Positions 12,150 through 24,244 of a DNA stretch of 64,000 nt are shown one piece after another. The position numbers were made by a program, and so were the translations under genes. The notes below the pieces were generated by a model. The model saw nothing but the letters and a program-made list of their open reading frames with translations, ran no database searches and had not been told where the DNA came from. The stretch covers positions 104,729 through 168,728 of the forward strand of contig MNCI01020965.1 of the NCBI GenBank assembly GCA_015680685.1, read 5' to 3'. The first letter of the stretch is position 1; every line of letters starts with the position of its first letter. The DNA comes from Gnetum montanum. Taxonomy: Eukaryota > Streptophyta > Gnetopsida > Gnetales > Gnetaceae.

Positions 12150-13835
12150 TTAGAATGGAGGATATCCCCCATAACTAAACTTTTGATCATGGTGAGAATT
12201 AATAAATGGAAGGTTGGGATCCATGCATGTTGGAAATATTGGGACTTGGTCATATCTAACCCGTTGGGTGTCTTCTGATGTGGTGTTTGGAATGTACCCA
12301 AATTGGGGTTCACACAGTTGATTAAAGTTGACATAGTGGGGAAAGTTATAAGATGTGGTTAATTGATAAGGAGTTGACCCACTATGACACCTTTGATTGT
12401 AAGATGGTATGCAAGGATCAATATGTCTCCATATGTGGTTGTATTCATTAGGCTGCATGGTAGTTGGAGTATTGATTGGTGGCCTTGATAAGGTAACATG
12501 AGGCGTTGTGTTCGAGGAGGCAGATGCATCACAGTGTTGAACTTGTATTGGGTTTGGATGGTATGAAGGGTGTGACCGGTTTGAGGGTGGCCTCCCTCAT
12601 GACTAGAATTTTGGCCACTATGATTGAACACGGTATTTTTGTACGAACTCTGGATGTAACATTCCTTCCCAATGCTTATGTAAATGTGACAAGATTGGGA
12701 ATTGATCTTTGTGGTGATCTTACAAGAAAAGGTTACATTGATACATATGATTAGTAGTTGAGTTCTTATTATCTTCAACCCTTCTTTCTGATTATCTAAG
12801 AGTGTTCTATCCTACTTCTTGGTTCTTCATGGTTCTACCTCTAATAGCGTTGACATATTTTCCACATTTTTCATGTATACATTCCATCATCTTATTGATC
12901 TTTGCCTCAAGTTCATCTAGTGATTGTAGTATCGGCAAAGATGATTCCACCTCCTTAAGTTGAGTTGATTTCTCCTCTTAATGATCATGGACCTTTGCTA
13001 ATTTAAGATTTTGGTTCCATTGAGAGCTTTTGACATTCTCCCATTTAGCCATTTCTCCTTCTTCTTTTGCTACTCACTTAATAAGCTCTTAGAATTGGTG
13101 GGTTCATATCTCATATAGTTGACCTAGGGCATACATCCCTAGGGTCTCCCTTGTTTCATTACGAAGCCCATCTATGATGTGATACATTAGCCTTTCCTCG
13201 GAGAACCCATGACCTAGGTATTTGTTTAAAAAAGAGTAATATCTTTCTAAGGCCATGTCCAAGGGTTCATGTTGTGCTTATTTCCACTCTTGGATGCGTT
13301 TCCTTAAGGCTAACACTCTTGCATAGGTTTGGTATCTTTCATTGAAGATTTATACCATTGTCAGCCAATGTCAGATTGATTTTGGTTTTAAGAACCTATA
13401 CCATACTTTTTCTTGGCCAATGAGTGTTGTAGGAAAGAGCATAATTTTTTTCCATCCATTATTGATATTATTCCATATGCAGGCATCATCGAAGGCTTGT
13501 AAATGATGTTGAGGATCTAAATCATAGCCTCCTAAAAACTTGGAAAAGTTGTTTAAATCAAGTCTAGGTAGATAGCTTTCCTTGCGATGCCTGTGGGATA
13601 TTCAAATAACCTCTTGTATACACATTAGGCTCTTAGTGGACAGCAAGGGTTCATCATCACTAAGTAGGTTATGAATTTATGAGTTGGGATAATGTTGTCT
13701 TCATTTATGTACATAGGAGATCCCTGCATAAGATTGAGTACTCCCAACTTCATCTTCATCATCATATAATTCATTGGTTCTTTAATGAATTACCTTATTA
13801 GTTGTTGCATTATCATAGTCTTGTGAAAGAGACAT
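12150..13835 (-). pseudogene. A2 gag (decayed)
   Basis: It starts at the ATG at 13835 (MSLSQDYDN), in the same position relative to the primer site as the intact A4 gag, and ends at the TAA at 12150-12152 after GGYPPF. It aligns along its length with the 659-residue A4 Gag, including LPRLDLNNF.KFLGGYDLDP, MALERYYS and RLMYHIIDGLRNETRETLG, but carries many stops. The zinc knuckle has lost a cysteine (CNLFL.DHHKDQFP). Gag normally forms the particle that packages the element RNA. The open stretch at 12359-12778 in another frame is a shadow. Confidence 0.85.
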
Positions 13836-13949
13836 TGTTGTGAATTTTGTGTGACTTAATTAAATTTAATATCTTTTCTAAGAGATATATCATGAATACT
13901 TTGTTACAACTATCTTCTATGATATAACTAATCTAAATAACTAGCACCA

Positions 13950-13967
13950 TCCCTGGCAACGGCGCCA
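13950..13967 (-). other. A2 primer binding site (tRNA-Asp)
   Basis: TCCCTGGCAACGGCGCCA matches the 3' end of plant tRNA-Asp(GTC), TCCCCGGCAACGGCGCCA, at 17 of 18 positions. On the minus strand it is the complementary primer site, one base from the LTR end. Confidence 0.93.
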
Positions 13968-13968
13968 A

Positions 13969-14827
13969 TGATGAGTGGCGAGGTATCCCTACACTCAACC
14001 ATACGAATACGAGTGTTCACACATGATTTGGTCAAATTTAGCAAACAAACTAGTTGTGGCATCTAGATAGTTACACGTTGATCATAGTTCACTATCTTCC
14101 CACCTGGACTAGTATTTGCTTTGTCACATATGGTTTAGTCCAGAGTGAGGTGTATGATATGACTTCTAACATTAGGCTACTCCTAGAGACAATGGAAAAT
14201 AATTTGAATTAAATTAACAAAAAATAGGAAATGAAGTCTAAGCTAGTCTAAGTGTGATGAGCATTCGTCCTTAATCATCCACGTGCATCTTGGACCTCAT
14301 GTACTACTTCTGGGATTACCAAGCATATATTACTTGAGTGCTCCTAGATACGTTACTGGGTTACCAAGTAGTTACACTTAAATGTTCATAATTCATTCAT
14401 ACTCATTCCATAATTAATAACAAAAATAGTAAATGATAGTAAATAAATATTAATTAAGAAAATAAATAATACTAATAATAATTAAGCAATTAAAACTAAG
14501 TGAATGCTACAATGATGGAGTAATTTTAATCTTTATTATCGATCATGTGTGTGTCCAAGTACTTCACACTTGAATAAAGGTTCTACACAATTACAATCAT
14601 CACATTGTGGGCATGCACTAGGGAAAGAATTACAATTAACTGAAAACTAATAAAAAAGACTCTATTCCTACACTTATTGACTCTCCCTTCCTCTGCACCC
14701 AAATGTGTATTTATAGGCTTACACAGGAATCACAATATCATGTGTTCGATCTCGTTACCCAGGCCACGATATCATGTACCTGATATCACGAATCCAATAT
14801 TGGAGCCTGGAAAATCATAATTCATCA
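13969..14827 (-). repeat. A2 right LTR (5' LTR)
   Basis: It begins TGATGAGTGGCGAGGTA, ends TTCATCA and is followed by the GTGTC target duplication. In the minus sense it has a TATA box within CCTATAAATACAC (about 14708-14720), downstream of decayed GATATC motifs (about 14740-14805). Confidence 0.92.
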
Positions 14828-14832
14828 GTGTC

Positions 14833-14984
14833 AAAGAGAGTTTCCTCCTTCGCATTTTTAACCTCTCTTTGTGCTGAAATTGTTGAAATTTTAATCCCTT
14901 GTGAGTTCTAGACTAAGAATGGTGGGGTTAGATAGATGGACCTACAACTCCACAACCTTAGTAGCTAACCATTGGTTCTTTATG
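14833..14984 (-). pseudogene. A1 3' ORF, short segment between A2 and C2
   Basis: This 152-bp bridge joins the right target duplication of A2 to the left one of C2. When the insertions are removed it links the A1 3' ORF parts at 5038-6320 and 20919-22545. No motif is readable on its own. Confidence 0.55.
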
Positions 14985-14989
14985 GTGGT

Positions 14990-16145
14990 TGTTGACCTTT
15001 TGGTATGTCAAAACCTTATGGAAAATTAAGAACAAATAATGTTTGTTGTGGATGATGTGTTTACAAGACATGAACAAAAGCCCCACATAAGGACTAAGGA
15101 CTCAAAGAAAATGAGATCTACAATGAGTTAACAAAGTAAAGATCTTATGAGCCAACATGAGAACATGAACAAGCATGGATTGAAACTAAAGACTACAAAC
15201 CAAAAAAAGATGCTCCAAGGATTGGAAAGAAGCCAAATTAATGAGACAAGACATTAGCTACTAGAGTCCAAAGAGTTGATAAGACATTTCCAAGAAATAA
15301 TAGATATCTTTGCCAAAAAGAAAGATATCATAGGTATATGTTTCCTAGAGATAGTAGATGTCTCCATTTAAAAGTAGATGCTTTCCTAGAGATGTTCCAC
15401 TTTAGAATGAGATGTCTCTTCAAAATTGAGGCAAATCTTAGGTAGACATCCTAACCTTGAAGGAGACATCCACACTAGTCATTGGGTAGCCATTGCATGA
15501 ATTTTGAGGCATTTTTGGAAACTCTAAAGCTATAAGAAAACATCAAATTCTTGAGAATTATGTAAGAACTATTTACATCACAGAAATCATTGTCATATCT
15601 ATGCTCTTGTACTCTTGTCTTTCATTCTCACTTCATTTTCTTAGCTATATGTTAATTATATGTTGAATTAAGCTTCAATGATAAGAATTTGTAATTGTAT
15701 TTACATTCTTTCCTTGTATCTTTTCTTTTTCTTGTTGTCCTATAGGGTTGATGTACTTCTTGTGAGAAGGCATCTATATTGGGCTTGTCAGGATCCTACG
15801 TGATTGAGTGGTTTTGTAGTGCCAAAATACTCTAGAGTGAAGCTAAATTTTGTAAAGGTTGTGGAATCCCTAAAACCACATTCTAAGCTTGTTGGGATCT
15901 TACAAGGTTGAGTGGTTTCACAATGATGAAACACTTCAATGTGGAGCTTAGTGATTGTATAGGGCATGGTGTTCTTCAAATCACATTTGATAGAGAAAAA
16001 AACTCCAAAGGTGTGCATGGATTCTACCCTCAAAATGTGGAACTACCCAAGTTAGAAAACCATAGTAAAAGTTTATGTGTTATGTGGAAAGTACAATATT
16101 AATTTAAGAAATTATTCATCCCCCTTTCTAAGTTCTTCATTCTCA
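14990..16145 (+). repeat. C2 left LTR (5' LTR)
   Basis: 1156 bp, aligned with 19752-20913 throughout. Both carry several AGATGTCTC/AGACATC motifs spaced over about 15290-15480, which may be regulatory repeats, and a shared CCTTTCTAAG block near the 3' end. Confidence 0.93.
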
Positions 16146-16147
16146 AG

Positions 16148-16160
16148 TGGAATCAGAGCC
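16148..16160 (+). other. C2 primer binding site (initiator tRNA-Met type)
   Basis: TGGAATCAGAGCC is one base from the standard plant copia primer site TGGTATCAGAGC. It starts two bases after the 5' LTR end. Confidence 0.88.
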
Positions 16161-16200
16161 TAGTTCTCTTATGTTTAGCTTCAATTTTCAAGAGTGAACT

Positions 16201-17935
16201 ATGAAGGAAACATCTTACACAAAGCCACCAATGTTCAATGGGTTCCATTTTACCCATTAGAAGGCAAAGATGCAAGGCTTCCTTGAGTCAAAATAGTTTG
16301 AGGTATGGGAGTCCATCCTTGAAGGCTACAAACCACCTATTAACAAGGAAACAAAGGCCATCAAGCCAAGGAGCCAATGGACATTAGAAGAAAAAGATAA
16401 GTTTAGGTATGATCGCAAAGCAAAATATTATTTATATTATGCATTAAATAAGTTTGAATTTAATAGAATAGCTAGATGTAAAAGTGCTAGGGAGATTTGG
16501 AAAATCCTAGAAGCTATGTATGAGGGTACATCCAGAGTTAAATAATCTAAACTTTTGGTCTTGGAAAGTGAGTACAACAAACTCAAAATGAGAAAAATTG
16601 AAAAGATAAAGGATTATCTTTCTAGGGCAAATGACCTAGTTGTTGTGATTAGGGGTACAAGGAATTTCTTGAAATTGATGTAATAATAAAAATGATTAGA
16701 ACACTTTAACTAAAATTTAGACCTAAGGTTACAACTATGTAAGAGATTAGAGATTTTTTGGTTCTAAAATTTGAAGAGCTCCAAAGTGCTTTTATTACTT
16801 ATGAAATGAATCTCATATGTGAAGGGGAAATAAAAGAAAAGACCATTGCCTAAAAATTGGCATCCAAAGAAAAGGAACCTATTAAGTGAGATGTGAGTAG
16901 TGAAGAGGAAATAACTCTTCTTTCAAAAAGAGTTCAATGAATTCTTGCAAGAAAGGGAAGAAGTCTTAATCATTGGGGCCTCAACTAATCCAACTCCAAA
17001 GGTAAGGATAAAGGTAAAAATTTCTCAAATCTAATTTTGAGGCTTTTTTTCAAAAAAATGTCAGGTATGTGAAGGAAGAGGCCATGTGACCTTTGAATTC
17101 CCTAGTAATGGTAGGTTACAATAAAAAGAAAGGACTGATGTGGGAATGAGACCAACTTCTACACTAGCTGGGATGATGGTGACCAAAGTGAAGAAGAAGT
17201 GGATAACTCCACAAAAGATTCTAAACTTATTTAAATTTCCCTTATAGATAAAAATTCATTAAAAATTTTTGATAAACCAAGAGATAAGTATAAAAAAAGG
17301 TATAGTGAGTTATGTGAAGAAATTCTTATCCTACATTATCTACATAAGAAGCTAAAGAAAAATATGAATAGAAAATTTTCTGAATTTAATAGCTTATATT
17401 CTAAATTAAAAGGAGAAATATCAGACATAAATGTTGAGATTCAACTACTAACCCCATTATATGAATAAAACTACATGGATTCTCAAGGAGGGATCCATGA
17501 AAATCAGCCTAGGAGTGAAGATTTGGATGAAACCCCACAAAAGGATATGAGCTCTAGCTCAGGTGTAATTAAGTTTGATAACCCTATTCTTGAAGAGAAA
17601 AGATTATTTATTTGTAAAAATTATGGAATTAAATAAGATTTTGGTCATCCTCATGTTGGACAAAATAGCATTTATGCTTGATCTTGTCAAAAGGAACCTA
17701 GTAAGTCTATCTTTCAAGGTGCTACAACTTGGAATGAGAATAAGCTAAAAGTTGGAAATATCCTTAGAAAAATGGATGACCATAGATTATCCTATCTTAA
17801 AGAACATGAACAAGAAATTCTACCATATATCAGTGATAAAATAAATGAAAGAAAATTAAAAGGTAAGGAGATACTCCATGATAGAGGACCTCATCTCAAA
17901 ATTCTTTATTTTTCTCTCACCTCAATAAGTAAGTA
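16201..17935 (+). pseudogene. C2 copia-type gag, decayed
   Basis: It starts at the ATG at 16201 (MKETSYTKPPMFNG). The first 250 residues match the copia Gag core: PPMFNGFHFTHWKAKM-like opening (W is a stop here), WTLEEKDKF, AREIWKILEAMYEGTS and LESEYNKLKM. A zinc knuckle at about 17056-17097 reads CQVCEGRGHVTFEF, in which the last cysteine of CX2CX4HX4C is Phe. The C-terminal part is Lys/Glu-rich and poorly conserved. Stops and frameshifts are frequent. Gag would have formed the particle. No pol follows, so even the ancestor was non-autonomous. Confidence 0.82.
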
Positions 17936-17939
17936 AGGT

Positions 17940-19738
17940 AAATCATGGTAAGTTTCTATTTCCTTGCTTGCTAGTTAAAATGTGTGTTGGTGTTTAAATT
18001 TTTTATTTTTTAAGTGAAAAATTTATCTTTGATCCATAGAAAAAGAGAACAAACTAGTATGTCTATCTCTTGTACTATTTTTTGAACTATTTAGGTTCTT
18101 GCATATCCTTAAAAGGTTTATTTTTAAAAGTAGATCAGAATTTGAGAATCCAGAATGGATTTGCATCCATGTTTATCATAAGATGCCACTAATTTGGACC
18201 AAGTTTTATAGGAAAGTGATAAGGTAAGGGATAGTTGAATGATCAAGAAATAAAAATTTGTTTTGATATGTGCTTACCAATTTTTTTATCTAAGATTTTT
18301 ATAAGTCTTGTTGGATTACATAATTATTTTTTAATAATTAGGATAATAAAGAAATTAGCTTTAGGTAAACAATAAGCACATATGTAGGTGGAGCCTTGAC
18401 CTCATGAATTATTACGATGCATCCATATGTGAAAGTGTATGAAGATTTTTTTTCAAAACATAAATATTAGGAAGGCATATGAAAGGTATAATCATTTGAT
18501 AATAGAGCAAAATAGTTTTATTTGAATCTTTAAAATTTCTACTACCTTAGAATGATCATCAATTGCTTTATGGACATTATTTTTTGAAATATTTAGCATG
18601 ATAAGTTGTGTTGTTTTGACCCTTCCTATGAGCATTAATCTAATCCTTGAAAGTTGGATATATATGTATTTAATCTCTTTCCATAAAATTACTAAACTTT
18701 TGTTGATGACTCAAAAGGAGTAGAATATTGGGTGATTATTGAATCATGTGACATTGGTTTATTTGTTACTAATGGCTTATTTAGACAAGTTACATGACTC
18801 TAAATACTCAAACTTTAGACTTCAACCTTCAATTTTAAATTCTCTTGAACATTAATTGAAAGGCTTGGCTTAGTTATGTTTCTATTAGTTGTGGCTTATT
18901 AATTTTAACTTTGTGAATAGATAATGGGCAACTCTTAAATGGAATTTAGTTTTATGAAACAATGTTATGAAATGTGCTCTTCCTAACTAATTTTATAAAT
19001 GTTATATCTCTACGATAGTACTACATACTATGAATATATCTTCTTAGAGTACTTAAGTCCTCTATTGCTAATATGAACTAAAGCAAGAAGTATTCACACT
19101 TTCATTATGAAAGTTTCTTATGAAGATTTGAAAATGAATGGATAATGTACCTTAAACATCCTCAAGATACATGTGATCCATATGGACATCTTAGAAATTG
19201 CTTTATCTCTTGACCTAGAGACTAATTTAAAAATTCCTTATGAGTTAAGTATGTATGTACTTGTTCATATGAAATTTCATGTTCATGGAAATATATAGAT
19301 AAACTATTATAAGGTTCTAATTGGATGAAGATTATGTATTCTTTTGATCGATCTTGTTGCTAGGATCTACTCCTTTTTGATGATGTTCAAAAAGGAGGAG
19401 AGAATTTGAAATTTGATATCATTGTGATGTGAATGTGGTTGTAATGTGAATCAGATATATAGAGAATATTGATTATTCTATTATGGATATCATTTGTGAT
19501 TATGATGTGATGATGTGAAATTATTTAATGACTTGTAATATGACTGTGATTTATGGAATATGGTGTGACTATGATTGAGCACCATTGGGATTTGGTGGAT
19601 CTAATGGATATATTTAAAATAGTATCATGAGCAATATTGTGATTATATGCCTTAATGACTTATGAGTTGAGTACTATAGTTAGGATGTAATTGATTTCTA
19701 GACCTACTAATTCATTTTCTTAAGTTTTGGACATTACC
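17940..19738 (+). other. C2 long 3' non-coding interior
   Basis: About 1.8 kb of AT-rich sequence between the end of gag and the polypurine tract. I see no protease (D[ST]G), integrase or RT motif in any frame. It holds several GATGTGA-rich stretches at about 19430-19600 but no clear tandem unit. Confidence 0.6.
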
Positions 19739-19751
19739 AAAAGGAGAAGAT

Positions 19752-20913
19752 TGTTGACCTTTTGGTATGCCAAAACCTTAAGGAAAATGGAGAATAAAGA
19801 ATGTTTGTTGTGGATGATGTGTTTACAAGACATGAACAAGAACTCAACATAAGGACTAAGGACTAAGAAAAATGAGATTTACAATGAGTTGGCAAAGTAA
19901 AGATCTTATGAGCCAACATGAGAACATGAAAAAGCATGGATTAAAATCGAAGACTAAAAACCAAATGAAGATGTTTCAAAGATTTGGAAGAATCCAAATT
20001 AACGAGAGAAAACATTAAGTACTAGAGTTCAAAGAGTTAAGGAGACGTCTCAAAGAAATAGTAGATGTCTCTATCAAAAAGAATGAAATCATAGGTCGAT
20101 GTTTCTTCGATATAGTAGACATCTCCATTTGAAAGTAGGCATCTCCCTAGAGATGTCCCACTTCAAAATGAGATGTCTCTTCAAAATTGAGACAAATATC
20201 AGGTAGACATCCCAACTTTAAAGGAGATGTTTATGCTAGTGGTTAGGTAGCCATTACATAAATTTTGAGGCATTTTTGAAAACTTAGAAGCTATAAGAAG
20301 ACATCAAATAATTGAAAATTATGCAAGAACTATTTACATCAAAGCAATCATTTTCATATCTATGCTCTTATGCTCTTGTACTCTTGTACTTCATTGTCAC
20401 ATTATTTTCTTAGTTGTATGTTAATTGTATGTTGAATTGAGCTTCAAATACAAGGACTTGTAATTGTAGTTACATTCTTTCCTTGTATCTTTTCTTTTTC
20501 TTGTTGCCCTATAGGGTCAATGTGCTTCTTGTGAGAAGGCATCCATATTGAGTTTGTTGGGATCCTACCAGATTAAGTGGTTCTATAGTGCTAAAACACT
20601 CTGGATCATAGCTTAATTTTATAAAGGTTGTAGGATCTTTGAAACCACATTCTAAGCTTGTTGGGACCTTCCAAGGTTGAGTGGTTTTGCAATGATGAAA
20701 CACTGTGGTATGTAGTTCAATGCTTGTACAGGGTGTGGTGACATTCAAATTATATTTGATAGAGAAACAAAGTCTAAAGCTATGCATGGATTCTACCCTC
20801 CATGTGTGGAAGTACCCAAGTTGGGGAACCATGTAACATTTTGTATGTTGTATGGGAGGTATGATTTTAATTTGGGAACTTATTCATCCTCCTTTCTAAG
20901 ATTTTGATCCTTA
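19752..20913 (+). repeat. C2 right LTR (3' LTR)
   Basis: 1162 bp. It is preceded by AAAAGGAGAAGA (19739-19750, polypurine tract) and followed by the GTGGT target duplication. It differs from the left LTR by scattered substitutions and small indels. Confidence 0.93.
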
Positions 20914-20918
20914 GTGGT

Positions 20919-22545
20919 TGTCTTTAGTTGGGCATTGGTAATGAGTAGTTTACTCTTAGTCTCCTACAACTACAACTGAATTATAGTAATTTCATTTAAG
21001 AGATCAAATATTTCCATAAGTGGTTGTTGGGTTTCCACTAGTTGTTCTAATACTTCTTCATGTTGGGTAGTGCTCTACTAGCTACTCCTTTCTCCTATAG
21101 ATATTTAGATATCTATCATTATGGAAATGTCTAACATGGATGCCATAGAAGTGTTCATGGCCTTGGCTACCCTATCGGCCACCACCTCTACCACTATCTC
21201 TTGTTCTTAATGTTGCATCACCAAAATAGTTATCCCCTTTCCTTCCACCAATTAGACTAAGAAAATTGCATCATTCCTTAAACTCTCAAGGAATCCTTAT
21301 CTAGGGATGCATAGTGTAACTTACCAAGAACTTAGATTTGTTGTTGTAGGTGCTTCATCTCTCTATGTTAAGAATAGCAAGGTAGTTTCTTGGTCCATCC
21401 AACTAATTGTTCTTGTGACCTCATTAAGGTGGCTTAGGACTTGATAGTAAACTAATGGTTTCCCATCACCTCTAGAGCCTTCTTGCTACTATAGCTCCTG
21501 CCCACAAAGGTTCTAAACTCTTTCTATAGCTACAAGTACCTCTAGTGTAGTTTCTCCTATAAGTGGTGGTGGTGATGACCGCTCTTCTTCCTTCAGTTTG
21601 GCTACTACTTTATCTTCCATAGTCTCATGCTAGGATGTGATAGGAGCATGATGAACCATATCATTGACACAACATGCTATGCCTTCCCTTTTTCAAAGTT
21701 TCTTGATTTTTCATGAAAATAGAAACATCTTCCTTTCCTTTTCTCCTTATAATTCTTCCCTATCTCCAAATAGATAAGTTGGGAATGTTGAAAGGGAACT
21801 TTCCACTTAGAGTGACACATGCATGAGTGAAGAAGGCTTTGACCTTTCCTGGCCTCACCATGAGACTTAGGTGATAAGTTGTGATTTTGAAGTACACTTG
21901 CTCCACCTTGTTCAATGCACCATACTCCTTAAGGTCCACTCCATAGAAATGCTAGATCCATTCTTTCTTGGCTCTTGGACTAGCTTGGATCGATATGTTT
22001 ACCAATGTTGCCCTGGTGTCATGCAAATTAAGGACCTATGCAATGGCCTCAACTAAATAGTAGACTATGATACCCTTGATATTGATGGATGTGTCTCCTT
22101 GATAGTTGTTCCAAAATAAGTAGGTCTTCCCAATGTATCATTCTTCACTACAGGAGAGAATGGATGACCTGGGAGACCTCTATTGTTGAGTGCAGATGTC
22201 TTCAACTGCCAACTCCAAGAAGGATCCAAAGTTTAGTTCTTGGTGAATAGACCTCTAAACCTTCTTGGTTCTAATTCTCTCAAGGTAGGCCTCCATTAGG
22301 GTGACTTCAAGGTTAAGCCTTGGCCTAGGAGCTTCATCCTACCTAGACTGGTCGAACTCTATGGTGGGAATCTACCAAACAAATTCCACTTCAGGCTCCT
22401 CTTGAAGAGGTCTCCTGGCATGTGTTTCTTTAGTCACTTGCTCTTGGGGCTACTATGGTTGTTGTTGTTAGCCCGCTCCTCTTCTTAGTTGCTTTTTTTT
22501 AGGTTGGGAAGGTCCTTCTACTTACAATCCTTTCTTTGGTGCCAT
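20919..22545 (-). pseudogene. A1 3' ORF, N-terminal and middle segment
   Basis: It starts at the ATG at 22545 (MAPKKG), matching the starts at 10104 and 52039. It is collinear with 8400-10104 of A2, with the same coding blocks on the minus strand and many stops. The opening is basic and Gln-rich. C2 and A2 split the rest, which continues at 14833-14984 and 5038-6320. The function is unknown, and the domain reading is the same as for the A2 copy. Confidence 0.6.
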
Positions 22546-24240
22546 TTGCGATCACAAACATTACCAAGGATTAGTTTTTTAATTTATAAATTGTAGTTAT
22601 TTTGATACCCTTATTATTAGATTGGGTTATAGTTAGTGTTATTTGTGATCTCAGTAGTGGATTACTGGCTACCAAAGTTTGTTTGTTAAGTTTAATTCAC
22701 TTAGGATGAGTGATTTAATATTATTTTAATCGGTCAACCTTGGGGGATTTAGAAGAATTTTAAAAACGTTTCCAAAAGAAATCAAAGGTTTATGGCCCCA
22801 TAATGTAAAGCATACCTACAGTAGCTAGAAAATCAAAGAATGAGGTGAATTAGGTGAGTAGTGTCAGAATTATAGCTCTTAGAAGGGCTTTGGGCTCTAA
22901 AAAATGCAAAAAATCCTCTATCGTTTAGAAGCAAATGATGAAAATTTACTATGTTAATGGGGCTACATTGATGTATCTAGTTGCATAACAAGGATGCATC
23001 AACACAACTATTTAAGGTAATTTTTCACATAGTGAAAATGAGAAATTTTAGAAGAGTTTGAAAGCAAAACAAGAGTACAAAGGAAGTTAGAAAAGCATAG
23101 AATGATTGCAAAATATGGAAGAAGGTATTAAATTTTTTGGAAAAGGATTTGGAGTGGATTTGGATGAGTAATTGATGCCATAGGAAAAAAATGGGCATTC
23201 AAATGGTGAAGTAAAAATACTAATTATGAAAATAACCAAGGAATAGGAAGTTTAACTTCAGAAGACCAAGTGATATGCCAATGGATCCTTCCCAAAGGAG
23301 GATCATGGGATTAAATCCCTTACATGCTCTCATTGTAAGGAGTTCATAGGCACTAAGAATGATTAATGATATTTGAAAGTTAATAATCAAATCCATATGA
23401 GAGATCATCAAAGGATTATGACATACCAAAATAGACATATCAATTGACCATGGTAGGATGTAGTGAGGTGGTCGATGATGAGATTAGAGTGATAAGAGAG
23501 AGAGAGATTGGTAAGAGATTATCACATCTTGATCATATGAAGTCCTTATGGAACTTTTGATTAAGATGATCTAATACTAGTCCATCCTTTATGAGGATCA
23601 AGTTCATACATGCACAGTTATTTTGCATTGGCACCCTCAAAACCATTGACAATTCAAAGTTCATGACAAGCTCCAAAGGACAACCACCACTCCAAGAAAA
23701 GAAGAAAAGAGAAACAGGAAGATTATAAGGCCTTTGTTAGAGGGATAACTTTCGGCATGGGTAACATGTCTTTCCGACCCCATAAGTAGTACCTGTAGCC
23801 CATTATTATGTCTAAGGGGTGTGCTTTGAATTTTCATGTTTTTTTCTCAAACAAACCACACCATGCAAAGACATGCATCATGTTATGGTTGACAGTAAGA
23901 GTGCTAAGAGACTAATGGGAAAAGTCATAAAAATCAAGATAGAATTTGGAAATAAAAGATGATAAATATCTTTGAAGCCACACCCTTGTCCATTCCCTCT
24001 TAGTTCATTTTAACTTTGATAGGTAACAAGATCATTGATTCATTTTAAGTTGTAATTATGAAAGAACTACATGCTTCTAAGATGAAGAACCTCATAGAGT
24101 TAAGTGAAATGAATGGTTGTCATGGACTTACTACTTGATATCATTAGAAAATTAATGATCCATTAATTGATGACATAGTTCCAATATGAAATTTAATCAT
24201 TGAATAATAAATCAAAACATTAAATATAGTATTAAGTGAA
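22546..24240 (-). other. A1 spacer between pol end and 3' ORF
   Basis: Mostly non-coding. A cluster of TTGATG/GATGCATC motifs with GGGGCTACATTGATG (22954-23000) matches the kind of motif in A1's own LTR U3 (4920-4990). A block at 23750-23800 (CATGGGTAACATGTCTTTCC) corresponds to the conserved spacer block of A2, A3 and A4. The minus-strand open frame at 23220-23438 is not supported as a gene. Confidence 0.55.
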
Positions 24241-24244
24241 CTTC

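Larger units (their letters stand above)
6321..14827 (-). mobile_element. A2: Athila-like element with gag and 3' ORF but no pol
   Basis: LTRs lie at 6321-7175 and 13969-14827 (855 and 859 bp). There is a perfect 5-bp target duplication GTGTC at 6316-6320 and 14828-14832, and a tRNA-Asp primer site at 13950-13967. The interior holds a gag pseudogene (12150-13835) and a 3' ORF pseudogene (7325-10104). No protease, RT, RNase H or integrase sequence separates them, so the element depended on a relative for copying. It inserted into the 3' ORF of A1. The LTRs differ mostly by transitions, so it is younger than A1 but not fresh. Confidence 0.92.
14990..20913 (+). mobile_element. C2: Ty1/copia element carrying only gag
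   Basis: LTRs at 14990-16145 and 19752-20913 begin TGTTGACCTTTTGGTATG. A perfect target duplication GTGGT is present at 14985-14989 and 20914-20918. An initiator-Met-type primer site lies at 16148-16160 and a purine tract at 19739-19750. The interior has a gag pseudogene (16201 to about 17935) followed by 1.8 kb with no protease, integrase, RT or RNase H. This is the structure of terminal-repeat retrotransposons with a GAG domain (TR-GAG type), which need an autonomous copia partner. It inserted into the 3' ORF of A1. Confidence 0.92.
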
